NCBI RefSeq assembly: GCF_006149045.1
Contig: NZ_VBSN01000010.1
Coordinates: 62,001 to 126,000 of the forward strand
Source: Dyadobacter flavalbus
GTDB taxonomy: Bacteria > Bacteroidota > Bacteroidia > Cytophagales > Spirosomataceae
DNA: 64,000 nucleotides
Reading direction: 5' to 3'
Shown here piece by piece: positions 43,515-52,748 of the stretch. The notes beneath the pieces are model-generated. The model saw only the letters and a program-made list of their open reading frames with translations. It made no database searches and was not told the origin of the DNA. Position 1 is the stretch's first letter, and each line of letters starts with the position of its first letter. The translations under genes and the position numbers were made by a program.

Positions 43515-44696
43515 TTATAAAGCAAACTTGGCACTGACAATAAGCGGGATTATTTCTATCACGCAAAGGTACGAAAATAAATACAGATTAATCAACGAGC
43601 CCGGCGGCTTGGTAACAACATACAAAGCGATAAACCGGGCCAAATAGAAAAAAACAAACGGAAGCAATGCATACGGCCTTGTTTCAGCGGTCAGATTGAT
43701 GTGGTTGGTGCTCATCATCAGAATGAGCAGGAAAATCAGTACATAAAACAGATAGGAAGACTGTACCAGCTTTACAAAAATTATATCTACTTGTTTATCA
43801 AGGTTTAACATATTTCCTGCTAAAACCATGCAAATGTATTTGAAATAGATCAGTACAAAAAACAGGACCGACAGTATAAAGAAATCACGCATGATCTGAA
43901 CAGTATTTGATTTTTCCGACAAAATCATGCTGAGCGAAAATATATTGAGGCTGCTTGCCGAAAAGTAAATAACTACAAAACTCATCAGCATCGCGATGAT
44001 TACTACAAAGAAGATAATCGTATTGCTGTAAGCCTTGTTTACTTTGGAAAGCTGGTCTCTCGGATCATTATTGAAAAATTCGAACGGATTGATCAGGCGC
44101 AGAAAAGACAAGGGATTAAGATTGAAAATCCAGGCGTTCAGAATCAGGATAATCAGCAGCGAAATGGCGGCGAAATTACCAAATGGCGTAAATGAGATCG
44201 GTTTGATATTGATGAAACTGGAACGTGTGTTTTCAATTACGCCCGCTTCATTGGTCTTTTTTTCGTTGCAAAGCAGCAGGCTTTTGTCCGTAATGCCGGG
44301 CGATCCGTATACTGTCAGTAACAATTCATCCTTTTTGTAAATCTTGTACAGACTGTCAATGCTGATTTTCTGCCACTGATCCGCCGCTATTTTGTTCTGC
44401 AGGGCGCCTTCCAGAAAAAGGTAACTTTCACTTTCTGTTTTAAGCAGCAATGCATATTTCCTGTTCTTGACAAGATCGATATACAAGCTTACAAATCGGG
44501 TACCTTCATCTATTTCCTGTGAGAAAGGGACATAGTTTTTATAATGGCTGTTGTATACAAGCCAGTCATTCTGATAATCATAAATAGGAAAGTACTGTGA
44601 AGGCGGCATTTCTTTCACTGCACTTCGGACATCTGTTCCGTTGAGGGAAAATAGCGCCAGGAAAGCCCAAAAAAATACTGGAAAAATGGACTTCAT
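43515..44696 (-). CDS. DUF4271 membrane protein
   Basis: A 393-residue protein. A signal peptide leads to a ~150-residue extracytoplasmic part, followed by about seven transmembrane helices (from residue ~165) with the motif PFEFFNNDPRDQLSKVNK between helices 1 and 2. This matches the Bacteroidota-specific DUF4271 family of unknown function. It is co-directional with hemD and lies close to the T9SS genes, though a terminator separates hemD from porP. Confidence 0.8.
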   Translation of the reverse strand: MKSIFPVFFWAFLALFSLNGTDVRSAVKEMPPSQYFPIYDYQNDWLVYNSHYKNYVPFSQEIDEGTRFVSLYIDLVKNRKYALLLKTESESYLFLEGALQNKIAADQWQKISIDSLYKIYKKDELLLTVYGSPGITDKSLLLCNEKKTNEAGVIENTRSSFINIKPISFTPFGNFAAISLLIILILNAWIFNLNPLSFLRLINPFEFFNNDPRDQLSKVNKAYSNTIIFFVVIIAMLMSFVVIYFSASSLNIFSLSMILSEKSNTVQIMRDFFILSVLFFVLIYFKYICMVLAGNMLNLDKQVDIIFVKLVQSSYLFYVLIFLLILMMSTNHINLTAETRPYALLPFVFFYLARFIALYVVTKPPGSLINLYLFSYLCVIEIIPLIVSAKFAL

Positions 44697-44702
44697 CGGT
44701 AT

Positions 44703-44725
44703 AAAAAAAGACCGGGTTTCCCCAG
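44703..44725 (-). terminator. Terminator of sucD with GAAA tetraloop
   Basis: On the minus strand a 5-bp stem (CTGGG/CCCGG, 44712-44725) closed by a GAAA tetraloop is followed by a T7 run (44703-44709). Confidence 0.6.
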
Positions 44726-44756
44726 CCCTCTTATAAAGTTATATTTAAGCAGAATG

Positions 44757-45635
44757 TTATTTCTTTCCAAGAGCGATTAGCATGGTCTCGCCGATCAGTG
44801 CAGGCGATTCCGCTACAAATATTCCGGACTCTTTCATAATCCTGATTTTTGCTTCCGCTGTATCGTCTGCTCCGCCGATAATTGCTCCGGCATGGCCCAT
44901 TCTGCGTCCTTTTGGTGCAGTTTGTCCGGCAATAAAACCCACAACCGGTTTTTTGTTTCCTGTCGATTTAATGTAACTGGCCGCTTCCGCCTCCATGCTT
45001 CCACCGATTTCGCCAATCATGACAATCGCTTCCGTTTCAGGATCGTTCATCAACAATTCTACTGCTTCTTTGGTCGTTGTACCAATGATCGGGTCGCCGC
45101 CGATTCCGATTGCCGTAGTTTGTCCCAGTCCGGCACGCGTCAACTGATCCACCGCTTCGTAAGTCAATGTTCCCGATTTTGAAACAAGCCCTACAGTTCC
45201 TTTTTTGAAAATAAAACCAGGCATGATACCTACTTTACATTCTTCTGCGGTAATTACACCCGGACAGTTCGGGCCGATCAGGCGGCAGTTCTTGTTCTTG
45301 ATATATTCTTTTGCCTGCATCATGTCCTTGGTCGGGATACCTTCGGTAATACAAACAATAACGCCAATCCCAGCATCAGCGGATTCCATAATAGCATCAG
45401 CAGCAAATGCCGGCGGAACAAATATGATGGATACATCTGCACCGGTTGCACGTACAGCAAGGTCAACAGTGTTAAATACAGGTCTTTCCAAATGAGAAAG
45501 CCCGCCTTTGCCCGGAGTGACGCCGCCTACGACATTGGTACCGTATTCGATCATTTGCTGGGCGTGAAAAGAACCCTCAGAACCGGTAAATCCCTGAACT
45601 ATAATCTTAGAATTTTTATTAACTAAAACGCTCAT
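44757..45635 (-). CDS. sucD: Succinyl-CoA synthetase, alpha subunit
   Basis: A 292-residue subunit with the CoA-binding N-terminus ([19 protein letters not shown]) and the phospho-histidine site [13 protein letters not shown]. It interconverts succinyl-CoA and succinate with nucleotide phosphorylation in the citric acid cycle. The beta subunit gene is not in the window. A short terminator follows. Confidence 0.97.
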   Translation of the reverse strand: MSVLVNKNSKIIVQGFTGSEGSFHAQQMIEYGTNVVGGVTPGKGGLSHLERPVFNTVDLAVRATGADVSIIFVPPAFAADAIMESADAGIGVIVCITEGIPTKDMMQAKEYIKNKNCRLIGPNCPGVITAEECKVGIMPGFIFKKGTVGLVSKSGTLTYEAVDQLTRAGLGQTTAIGIGGDPIIGTTTKEAVELLMNDPETEAIVMIGEIGGSMEAEAASYIKSTGNKKPVVGFIAGQTAPKGRRMGHAGAIIGGADDTAEAKIRIMKESGIFVAESPALIGETMLIALGKK

Positions 45636-45738
45636 GTTGGTAAATCAGTTTTTTTGGTAAAAGTAGAACGAAAAGGACGAAGTAGCAAAATGTAGCCAGA
45701 ATTTGTAAATTGCTTTTTTGATATTATTACGCCTATTT

Positions 45739-46341
45739 ATGCATATACTCAGCAATCCCCATATATTTTCCAACCTAGTTCTAAGTTTTACCAGTTTATT
45801 TATTTTTTCTAGGTATTTCAGGAGCCAGCCGGCAACCAGCAAGTGGCTCTGGGGCATATTCCTGTTTTCCATTGCACTCGGCGCACTGACCGATCTTCTG
45901 GTTTATGCAGGCTTTGAGCGTTTTGAAACGGTTCGCGACTTTATTATTGCAGGCGAAATGACCTTGGGTGCATTCTGCCTTGTATCGGCGTCCTGGTGCC
46001 TGATTATGAGATATAAAGCTGGTAATTTCCTCTTTGGCTCCACAATCGGCCTGGGTTTGCTGCTTTTTTACTGCATAACCTGGTTCCGGGTGGAATATGT
46101 CGGTCTGATCATCAAATCTTTCTGTATTCTGGTAACTTTGCTTATTTCATGCGTCGGGCTGGCTAGCCGACAGAAAAGTGCTTTATGGGTTGTATTTTCA
46201 ATGATGCTGCTTGCACTTTCCACCAAATCCGGAAAATTGCCGATTCCGATGGATCCGGTGGATATTAATCATTATATGATGGTTTTATCCGTAATCTGCG
46301 TCGGAAGGGCGGTAAGAGACCAGTATAAAATTCTATTCTGA
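45739..46341 (+). CDS. Polytopic membrane protein of unknown function
   Basis: A 200-residue protein from the ATG at 45739 (a TTG at 45718 would add seven residues). It has about six hydrophobic segments and almost no soluble part. Single charged residues in the helices (Asp, Glu and His in TDLLVYAGFERFE and HYMMVLSVICVG) may be functional. I recognise no family. It is monocistronic, divergent from sucD. Confidence 0.6.
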   Translation: MHILSNPHIFSNLVLSFTSLFIFSRYFRSQPATSKWLWGIFLFSIALGALTDLLVYAGFERFETVRDFIIAGEMTLGAFCLVSASWCLIMRYKAGNFLFGSTIGLGLLLFYCITWFRVEYVGLIIKSFCILVTLLISCVGLASRQKSALWVVFSMMLLALSTKSGKLPIPMDPVDINHYMMVLSVICVGRAVRDQYKILF

Positions 46342-46445
46342 AATATAAGTTTTCAAACATTTGTTAATGGATTGTTTTTTTAAAATGCCGTGTATTAACT
46401 TGCACCAGTTAATTTAAAACAAACAAGTTTATCAATACTCAGAAT

Positions 46446-46943
46446 ATGAAAAGGACCAAGTATGGCGTATTGCTTCTTGCCTCGGTTTTGGCTTTCGGAG
46501 CAGCTGCAATTAACCCTGTGGATGCTAAAAATCTTTCAGCTAAAACAGAAATAAGCGATGTGAAGCAAACAAAAGCCATCGTTATAAAAGGAACGGATGC
46601 TATGCAGTTCGACCTGAAAGAAATCAAAGTGAAAGCAGGACAAAAAGTAAAACTTACTTTGGTGCATGCCGGTAAACTTGCCAAAACTGCAATGGGACAT
46701 AACTGGGTGCTTCTTAAGCCCGGCGTAGATGTTGCTGCATTTGGCTCTAAAGCTGCGGCTGCAAGAGAAACGGAATACATTCCCAAGTCTGAAGAAGCAA
46801 GCATCGTTGCGCATACAAAGCTTGTTGGCGGCGGTGAAAGCGATACCGTTGAGTTTACTGCTCCTAAAAAAGGAACTTATACTTTTATCTGCAGCTTTCC
46901 CGGACATTATGCTTTGATGAAAGGCAGCTTCATTGTGGAATAG
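46446..46943 (+). CDS. Azurin-type blue copper protein
   Basis: A 165-residue exported cupredoxin. The signal peptide is about 27 residues. The type 1 copper ligands are His85 (GHNW), Cys149, His154 and Met158 (CSFPGHYALM). Azurins shuttle electrons between periplasmic redox enzymes. The mature protein has a normal azurin length and ends in a strand (GSFIVE). No reductase or oxidase partner is next to it. A strong terminator follows. Confidence 0.95.
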   Translation: MKRTKYGVLLLASVLAFGAAAINPVDAKNLSAKTEISDVKQTKAIVIKGTDAMQFDLKEIKVKAGQKVKLTLVHAGKLAKTAMGHNWVLLKPGVDVAAFGSKAAAARETEYIPKSEEASIVAHTKLVGGGESDTVEFTAPKKGTYTFICSFPGHYALMKGSFIVE

Positions 46944-46956
46944 TCTGAAAATAATA

Positions 46957-47000
46957 CATAAAAAAATGCGCTGGTTGAACAATCAGCGCATTTTTTTATG
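46957..47000. terminator. Bidirectional terminator, 17-bp perfect stem
   Basis: Arms at 46957-46973 and 46984-47000 are perfect complements with a 10-nt loop and A7/T7 runs. It serves both the azurin gene and the convergent thioredoxin-like gene. Confidence 0.92.
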
Positions 47001-47008
47001 CAGAATAG

Positions 47009-47554
47009 TTAAATATCGGCAAGGTGCCTGTCGATAAGGTCTGTAATTTCCGGCCGGTCCCACTGCGAGGCGCCTATTTCCTGCGCGAGAATTTTTCCCT
47101 TGTGAATAATGTACGTTCGCGGAATCGCATTGCCGTTCAGCGAAGGCGGATAAGCACCGGCGTACTGGTAAAACGGAAGTTTGTAACCTTTCCTCTCGAT
47201 AAACGGATTAACCGTTTCTGCATTTTCATCTGAAATAATATAAAAGGCCACTTTTTCGTGCGTTTTGTATTTGTCATACAACTTCTGTATGCCCGGCATT
47301 TCCATGTTGCACGGTCCGCACCACGTTGCCCATACATTCAGGAAAATCAGCTTGTTTTCGTCCATTTCCACTGTTTCGCCTTCCAGCGTTTTTAATCCGG
47401 AAAGATAGACCGATGAAAGTTCTTCGGCTTGCTGTGCATCAGAAGCGGTAGGATCAGCTGCTTCGCCGACCGGTTTGAAAAAGGCAAAATAAATGGCCCC
47501 TACGGCAAGGATTACGGATAAGGCAATAACAATTTTTTTCGAGGCAGAAGTCAT
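47009..47554 (-). CDS. TlpA/ResA-like membrane-anchored thioredoxin
   Basis: A 181-residue protein with an N-terminal membrane anchor (about 8-26) and a thioredoxin fold. The redox motif is WCGPC (Cys79 and Cys82). Family members reduce periplasmic disulfides, often for cytochrome c or copper centre maturation. Its place opposite azurin is compatible with the latter but is not proof. Confidence 0.92.
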   Translation of the reverse strand: MTSASKKIVIALSVILAVGAIYFAFFKPVGEAADPTASDAQQAEELSSVYLSGLKTLEGETVEMDENKLIFLNVWATWCGPCNMEMPGIQKLYDKYKTHEKVAFYIISDENAETVNPFIERKGYKLPFYQYAGAYPPSLNGNAIPRTYIIHKGKILAQEIGASQWDRPEITDLIDRHLADI

Positions 47555-47669
47555 GATGCAGTGTAACGGATGTTAAAAATCGGTAAATCATTCTATTATC
47601 CGGTAAAAGTAACCATATTCCGGCTAAACGGATTTATAAAATCCTTTCAAAAAATAGCCCTTTTGTTTT

Positions 47670-47701
47670 TTTGATGCTGATTGGGAATTTGAATACTTTT
47701 A
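47670..47701 (+). promoter_or_regulatory. Promoter of the exported TPR gene
   Basis: TTTG (47670-47673), a 20-nt spacer and TACTTTTA (47694-47701) match the consensus with one mismatch in the -7 box. Transcription would begin near 47707, only about 5 nt before an ATG at 47712, which favours translation from the ATG at 47748. Confidence 0.5.
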
Positions 47702-47747
47702 TAGAATTAATATGAACATCCGTGATTTGAGGAAAAGGTTTACATAC

Positions 47748-49091
47748 ATGAAAGTTTTATTTTCCGGCATTATTTCTCTCAGTGCATTTCTTTTGCCCTT
47801 TTCAGTGTTTGCCCAGCGTTCGGCAGCCGAGTATTTTGAAGAAGGAAATACAAAAGCCGGAACCGGCGATTTCAACGGCGCCATGCAGGCATATTCAACG
47901 GTTATTTCCATGAATCCGGACCACGCGCCGAGTTATTTCAACCGCGGGCTGGCCAAAGCCAATCTGAAAGACCATCGCGGCGCCGTTCAGGATTATGACC
48001 GCGCCATTGAACTGAACCCTAAAATGGCGCTGTATTACCAGAGCCGCGGCGTAAGCAAAAGTCTTCAGGATGATTTTCGTTCGGCTGTTGAAGATTATAC
48101 CAAAGCCATTGACCTGAATCCGGAAGATCCGAAAGCATACTACAATCGCGGCGTCAGTTATGCCAAGCTTAAGAAACACAGGAATGCTCTGATCGATCTG
48201 GATCATGCGCTTTCGCTGAATCCGGACGAACTTGCCGCATTGTATGCAAGAGGAAACTGCAAGCAGGATCTGCAGGAATACGCGGGCAGTCTGGCGGATT
48301 TTACCAGAGTAATTGAATTGAGTCCAAAACGTATCGGCGCTTATGCCGGGCGCGGGCTTGCGAAACTTGAACTCGGGGATAATCAGGGTGCCATTGCCGA
48401 TTTTACCCGTGCCATTGAACTGAGTCCGAACGATAGTGAATATTATAATAACCGCGGGCTGGCCAAAAACAGGGTCTCTGATTTTCAGGGTGCCATCATT
48501 GATTTTGACAAAACAATTCAGTTAAACCCGGACAATTATCAGGCTTATTACGGAAGAGGTTTTTCCAAAGGCAAATTAAATGATCACCGTGGCGCCATTA
48601 TGGACCTGACCAAAGCGATTGAACTTAAAAATGCTTACGTTGGTGATCCTAAAAAAACGGCATATGCCGGAAAGCTGAGCCGAGAAGCATTGGATGCATT
48701 GCGCGAGCAAGTTCAGGAAAATATCAAAATGGAAAACCTGACGAACGAACGTTCGGAAGCATATTTTGTACGAGGCGTCAACAAATCCAGAGTAGGGGAT
48801 GCAAAAGGTGCAATCGAGGATCTGACCAGGGCAGTGGAGCTGAATCCGACTTATTCCTCCGCTTACTTTTCGCGTGCCATGATCCGTTCTGCAAGCGGAG
48901 ACCAAATGGGCGCTGTACTTGATTTTACAAGTTCTATAAAATTAAGATCCGATTATCCGGAAGCATATTATCTGCGTGGGATACTGAAAAACAGCCTCGG
49001 AGAAATCAACGACGGCTGCCTGGACCTCAGCAAAGCCGGAGAACTCGGTTATCAGCAGGCTTACAAAGTAATCGGGAGTTTTTGTAATTAA
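47748..49091 (+). CDS. Exported TPR-repeat protein
   Basis: The protein (447 aa from the ATG at 47748) has a signal peptide ending SVFAQ. The rest is about 10-11 TPR units of the canonical 34-residue form, for example YYNRGVSYAKLKKHRNALID and the recurring Ala-Ile-x-Leu-Asn/Ser-Pro ends. An upstream ATG at 47712 is in frame but would hide the signal peptide behind 12 extra residues. The repeats suggest a periplasmic binding scaffold; the partner is unknown. Confidence 0.85.
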   Translation: MKVLFSGIISLSAFLLPFSVFAQRSAAEYFEEGNTKAGTGDFNGAMQAYSTVISMNPDHAPSYFNRGLAKANLKDHRGAVQDYDRAIELNPKMALYYQSRGVSKSLQDDFRSAVEDYTKAIDLNPEDPKAYYNRGVSYAKLKKHRNALIDLDHALSLNPDELAALYARGNCKQDLQEYAGSLADFTRVIELSPKRIGAYAGRGLAKLELGDNQGAIADFTRAIELSPNDSEYYNNRGLAKNRVSDFQGAIIDFDKTIQLNPDNYQAYYGRGFSKGKLNDHRGAIMDLTKAIELKNAYVGDPKKTAYAGKLSREALDALREQVQENIKMENLTNERSEAYFVRGVNKSRVGDAKGAIEDLTRAVELNPTYSSAYFSRAMIRSASGDQMGAVLDFTSSIKLRSDYPEAYYLRGILKNSLGEINDGCLDLSKAGELGYQQAYKVIGSFCN

Positions 49092-49092
49092 A

Positions 49093-49260
49093 AGGGAGAA
49101 AGGAGGAGGGAGGAGAGGATTGAAGGAGAAAGGGAAGATGGGAGTAAAGGGTTGAAGGAGAAAAGGGAAATGGACAAAGGAATAGTTAATACATCCTTCA
49201 TCCATTTCCCTTTGTTCTTTTTTATCCCTTCTTCCTTTCCTCCATTTTTCCCTTCTCCTT
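49093..49260. repeat. Purine/pyrimidine-asymmetric inverted repeat
   Basis: The first half (about 49093-49185) is almost pure purine on the plus strand with GGA words spaced 7-9 nt. The second half (about 49196-49260) is the pyrimidine counterpart. The two halves pair imperfectly. It fills the gap between the convergent TPR and superoxide dismutase genes and may act as their terminator. Confidence 0.65.
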
Positions 49261-49971
49261 TTAAGCTTTCTTCATATTTTCAGCCACTTTGTCCCAGTTT
49301 ACTACGTCCCAGAACGCTTTGATATAATCCGGTCTTTTATTTTGATAATGCAGGTAATAGGCGTGTTCCCAAACGTCCAGCCCCAGCAAAGGTGTTCCTT
49401 TAATATCCGAAACATCCATTAAAGGATTATCCTGATTAGGCGTTGAACCGATTGCCAGTTTGCCGTCTTTCGCAACAAGCCATGCCCAGCCCGAGCCGAA
49501 ACGTGTTGTGGCAGCTTTTGCAAATTCTTCCTTGAACTTGTCCATTGAGCCAAACTGCCCGTTAATGGCATCTGCAACCGCACCGGAAGGCGTGCCCGTT
49601 TTTTTAGGACCCATTACTTCCCAGAAAAAAGAATGGTTCCAGTGTCCACCGCCATTATTGCGGATGGCAGCCGGCGCCTTGCTGACCGTTTTAAGAATTT
49701 CGTCCAATGATTTTTTCTCGAATTCGGTTCCCTTTACGGCATCGTTCAGGTTCTTGACATACGTTGCATGATGTTTTCCGTAATGGATTTCCATGGTCAT
49801 TTTATCAATACTTGGTTCCAGTGCTCCAAAATCATAAGGTAGCGGAGCTTGTTTGAACGGAGCCGTTTCGGCCTGTATTGATGCAGCTGAATCTGCGAAA
49901 ACCTGATTTGCCAGTGCTCCGGCTGCAAAAGTACTGCCGGCCAGTGTACGCAAAAAATCTGTTCTGTTCAT
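49261..49971 (-). CDS. Exported iron/manganese superoxide dismutase
   Basis: The protein (236 aa from the ATG at 49971) is a Fe/Mn SOD with ligands His63, His113 (HWNH), Asp199 and His203 (DVWEHAYY). A leader of about 28 residues, [20 protein letters not shown] and on to FADS, resembles a Tat signal but has Asn-Arg in place of twin Arg. It should therefore be exported, which is less usual than cytoplasmic SOD. The enzyme dismutates superoxide. Confidence 0.92.
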   Translation of the reverse strand: MNRTDFLRTLAGSTFAAGALANQVFADSAASIQAETAPFKQAPLPYDFGALEPSIDKMTMEIHYGKHHATYVKNLNDAVKGTEFEKKSLDEILKTVSKAPAAIRNNGGGHWNHSFFWEVMGPKKTGTPSGAVADAINGQFGSMDKFKEEFAKAATTRFGSGWAWLVAKDGKLAIGSTPNQDNPLMDVSDIKGTPLLGLDVWEHAYYLHYQNKRPDYIKAFWDVVNWDKVAENMKKA

Positions 49972-49999
49972 AATCATGCAATTAGTTAATTGTTGGTAA

Positions 50000-50614
50000 T
50001 CAATCATAAGCCACCCGGCTTACGATGCTACGTCCGAGCGTGATTTCGTCCGCATACTCGAGATCGCCCCCGATAGGAATGCCACGGGCAATGGTACTCA
50101 TTTTGATCCCGGCCGGTTTTAATTTTTTCTGCAGGTAAAATGCCGTCGTATCGCCTTCCATTGTAGGACTTAATGCCAGAATAACTTCCTTTACAGGCTC
50201 GTTTTCTTCCGGATGTTCAATACGACTGATCAGGGAATCAATATGCAAATCACTGGGGCCGATACCTTCCAGCGGAGAAATGATCCCGCCCAGAACATGA
50301 TAAAGTCCCTTATACTGATTAGTGGATTCAATGGCCAGCACGTCTCTGGTGTCAACTACAACGCAGATAATAGAATGATCGCGCTTTGGATTGCTGCATA
50401 TATTGCAAAGTGCATCGTCAGCAATGTTGTGACACTTGGCGCAATACGTCGTTTTTATGCGCATATTCAGCAATGCTTCCGAAAGAGCCACAGTTTGTTC
50501 TTCTTCTCTTTTCAGCAAATGCAGCGCCAGGCGCAGAGCTGTTTTTTTTCCTATTCCCGGAAGGCGGGAAATTTCACTTACGGCATCCTCAATAAGACGT
50601 GAGGGATAATTCAT
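50000..50614 (-). CDS. recR: Recombination mediator protein RecR
   Basis: A 204-residue protein with an N-terminal helix-hairpin-helix ([17 protein letters not shown]), a four-cysteine zinc finger (CAKC...CNIC) and a Toprim domain ([16 protein letters not shown]). With RecF/RecO it loads RecA at gaps. It lies 28 bp from the SOD start codon downstream. Confidence 0.97.
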   Translation of the reverse strand: MNYPSRLIEDAVSEISRLPGIGKKTALRLALHLLKREEEQTVALSEALLNMRIKTTYCAKCHNIADDALCNICSNPKRDHSIICVVVDTRDVLAIESTNQYKGLYHVLGGIISPLEGIGPSDLHIDSLISRIEHPEENEPVKEVILALSPTMEGDTTAFYLQKKLKPAGIKMSTIARGIPIGGDLEYADEITLGRSIVSRVAYD

Positions 50615-50704
50615 GTGAAAAGTTCAGAGTGTTGATATAAGTGTAAGTTCTGAATCACTGCATTTTATGTTCAATAAAACGCCAGCAATTATTTAATATG
50701 GAGG

Positions 50705-50980
50705 CTAATGGATTTCTGCCGAAATGCCTCTTCTGCAGATTTCGTTGCGCATTCCTGTCAGTTCTTCAAATGCGCCTTCCTTTACGGAACATTTGCCTTT
50801 ATGATGGATAATCAGCGTGCACTGCTCGGCCTGCTCATTCGTATGACCGCAAACTTCTATCAAAGTGTCTATGACCCAGTCAAAAGTATTTACGTCGTCA
50901 TTATATATTACGAGCCTTTTTATGTCAGTATCAACTGTTTTATCCAGAATTTCTACTTCTGTTTCTGTAAGCGCTTGCAT
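50705..50980 (-). CDS. clpS: ATP-dependent Clp protease adaptor ClpS
   Basis: The protein (91 aa from the ATG at 50980) has the ClpS core VIYNDDVNTFDWVIDTLIEV and the following H-x-x-G-K-C strand (HHKGKC). It delivers N-degron substrates to ClpA/ClpC. A TAGATTTG element (51006-51013, minus strand) matches the -7 consensus and may drive it. Confidence 0.93.
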   Translation of the reverse strand: MQALTETEVEILDKTVDTDIKRLVIYNDDVNTFDWVIDTLIEVCGHTNEQAEQCTLIIHHKGKCSVKEGAFEELTGMRNEICRRGISAEIH

Positions 50981-51005
50981 AACAACCAAATTTCTGTTTG
51001 ATTAG

Positions 51006-51013
51006 CAAATCTA
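51006..51013 (-). promoter_or_regulatory. Possible -7 element of clpS (TAGATTTG)
   Basis: It is an exact TAnnTTTG match on the minus strand, 26 nt upstream of the clpS start. No -33 TTTG is seen at 19-21 nt. Confidence 0.35.
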
Positions 51014-51086
51014 ATTAAAAACGGCGATTTTCGGAAGTTTTAAGTGTCTTTTAATCCGCCTGTATTATACATAAATACCCGCTTTA

Positions 51087-52562
51087 ATGAATCCATATGT
51101 ATCGCTGATCATCCTTGTTGTTTACTTCGGGATGCTGATTACTGTTTCTATATACACATCAAAAGGTGCTGATACCAATACTTTCTTTACAGCGAACAGG
51201 CAGTCTCCGTGGTACCTTGTGGCATTCGGTATGATTGGTACTTCTTTGTCGGGTGTCACGTTTGTGTCCGTTCCGGGCGCTGTTGCCAACATCCAGTTTT
51301 CCTACTTTCAGGTTGTGATCGGATATATTCTGGGTTATCTGGTGATTGGAACGGTGCTGATGCCGCTTTATTACCGGCTTAATCTGATTTCCATTTATTC
51401 GTATCTCGAACAGCGTTTCGGTTTCTGGTCGTATAAAACCGGCTCGGCTTTTTTTCTTCTGTCACGCACAATCGGCTCGGCGGTGCGGCTTTATGTGGCT
51501 GCGCAGGTTCTTCAGCTGGCTTTGTTTAGGCCGCTGGGCATCCCTTTTGAAGTTGCCGTGGCCATTACGATATTCCTGATCTGGATTTATACCTTTAAAG
51601 GCGGCGTGAAAACCATTATTGTTACCGATACGCTTCAGACATTTTTCCTGATTACTGCGGTCATTCTGACGATTGTTCTGGTTTCCAGTGAACTTCATCT
51701 CGATGGCTTCGGCGGAATATGGGATGCAGTCCAGAGCAGCGGCTATTCAAAGATATTCTACTGGGATTTCAATGATCCGAAGAACTTTTTCAAGCAGTTT
51801 TTTGCGGGTGTTTTCATTGCAATCGTAATGACCGGTCTCGATCAGGATCTGATGCAGAAAAACCTGACCTGTAAAAACATCGGTGAAGCGCAGAAAAATA
51901 TGTTCTGGTTTACAGTCGTTCTGGTGATCGTCAATTTTTTGTTTTTGTCGCTGGGCGCGCTGCTTTACGTATATGCTGAAGCGCAAGGTATTCCGGTTAC
52001 TGCCAAAACAGATGATTTTTATCCGATGCTGGCGCTGAACCATTTAGGACTGGTCGTGGGCATTACTTTTCTGCTTGGAATCACGGCAGCAACGTACGCC
52101 AGTTCCGATTCGGCACTTACGGCACTGACAACTGCTTTTTGCATTGATTTTATGCAGATCGAAAAAAGGCCGGAAGAAAAGCGTTCAACTATCAAATTCT
52201 GGGTTCACGTGGGATTTTCGGTTGTTTTCTATCTTGTTATACTCATCTTTAACCGATTGAACAGCAAAGAAGTAATTACGGCTGTGTTCGATCTGGCCGG
52301 CTATACTTACGGCCCGTTGCTTGGATTGTTTTCTTTCGGCGCATTTCTGAAAAGGCCCGTTAAAGATCGCTGGGTTCCGTTGGTTTGCGTGATTGCACCG
52401 ATTCTAACATACGTCATCAACGATCATTCCGCCGAATGGTTTAACGGTTACAAATTCGGCTTTGAACGTCTGATCATCAACGGGTTAATTACATTTGTCG
52501 GCTTGTGGATCCTGCATGATCCCAACTCGAAAAGATATGTTCCATACTCGCCCGTAAAATAG
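51087..52562 (+). CDS. Sodium:solute symporter (SSS family)
   Basis: A 491-residue transporter with about 13 membrane helices. The N-terminus FFTANRQSPWYLVAFGMIGT and the segment LSGVTFVSVPG match the SSS fold. Helix 8 carries TAATYASSDSALTALTTAFC, the sodium-site region. The substrate (sugar, amino acid or other solute) cannot be told from sequence. It is divergent from clpS and has no adjacent catabolic gene. Confidence 0.93.
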   Translation: MNPYVSLIILVVYFGMLITVSIYTSKGADTNTFFTANRQSPWYLVAFGMIGTSLSGVTFVSVPGAVANIQFSYFQVVIGYILGYLVIGTVLMPLYYRLNLISIYSYLEQRFGFWSYKTGSAFFLLSRTIGSAVRLYVAAQVLQLALFRPLGIPFEVAVAITIFLIWIYTFKGGVKTIIVTDTLQTFFLITAVILTIVLVSSELHLDGFGGIWDAVQSSGYSKIFYWDFNDPKNFFKQFFAGVFIAIVMTGLDQDLMQKNLTCKNIGEAQKNMFWFTVVLVIVNFLFLSLGALLYVYAEAQGIPVTAKTDDFYPMLALNHLGLVVGITFLLGITAATYASSDSALTALTTAFCIDFMQIEKRPEEKRSTIKFWVHVGFSVVFYLVILIFNRLNSKEVITAVFDLAGYTYGPLLGLFSFGAFLKRPVKDRWVPLVCVIAPILTYVINDHSAEWFNGYKFGFERLIINGLITFVGLWILHDPNSKRYVPYSPVK

Positions 52563-52748
52563 GTTTATGCCTGTATTTTAAATTATCGTTTCACAGAAAA
52601 CGGTTACACCGTCCAAGTAATTTTTCTTGTATTTATACAGAAAAATCTTAACTTTCTGATAAAATAAGACGTGATTTCACGCCCAATGATGGATGTTCAT
52701 TAAAAGATTAAGTTGAGTTAATTATTTAACAAACTAAACTTTTACAAA

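Noticed and set aside
8631-49260. Heptamer arrays taken as CRISPR or insertion sequence remains
   Set aside because: No spacer, no conserved direct repeat of 23-50 bp, no cas gene and no transposase are present.
50615-50704. Loose heptamer-like words (GTGAAAA, GTTCAGA, GTGTTGA) upstream of recR
   Set aside because: Only the first letters recur and the register is not kept, so this is not counted with the other period-seven elements.
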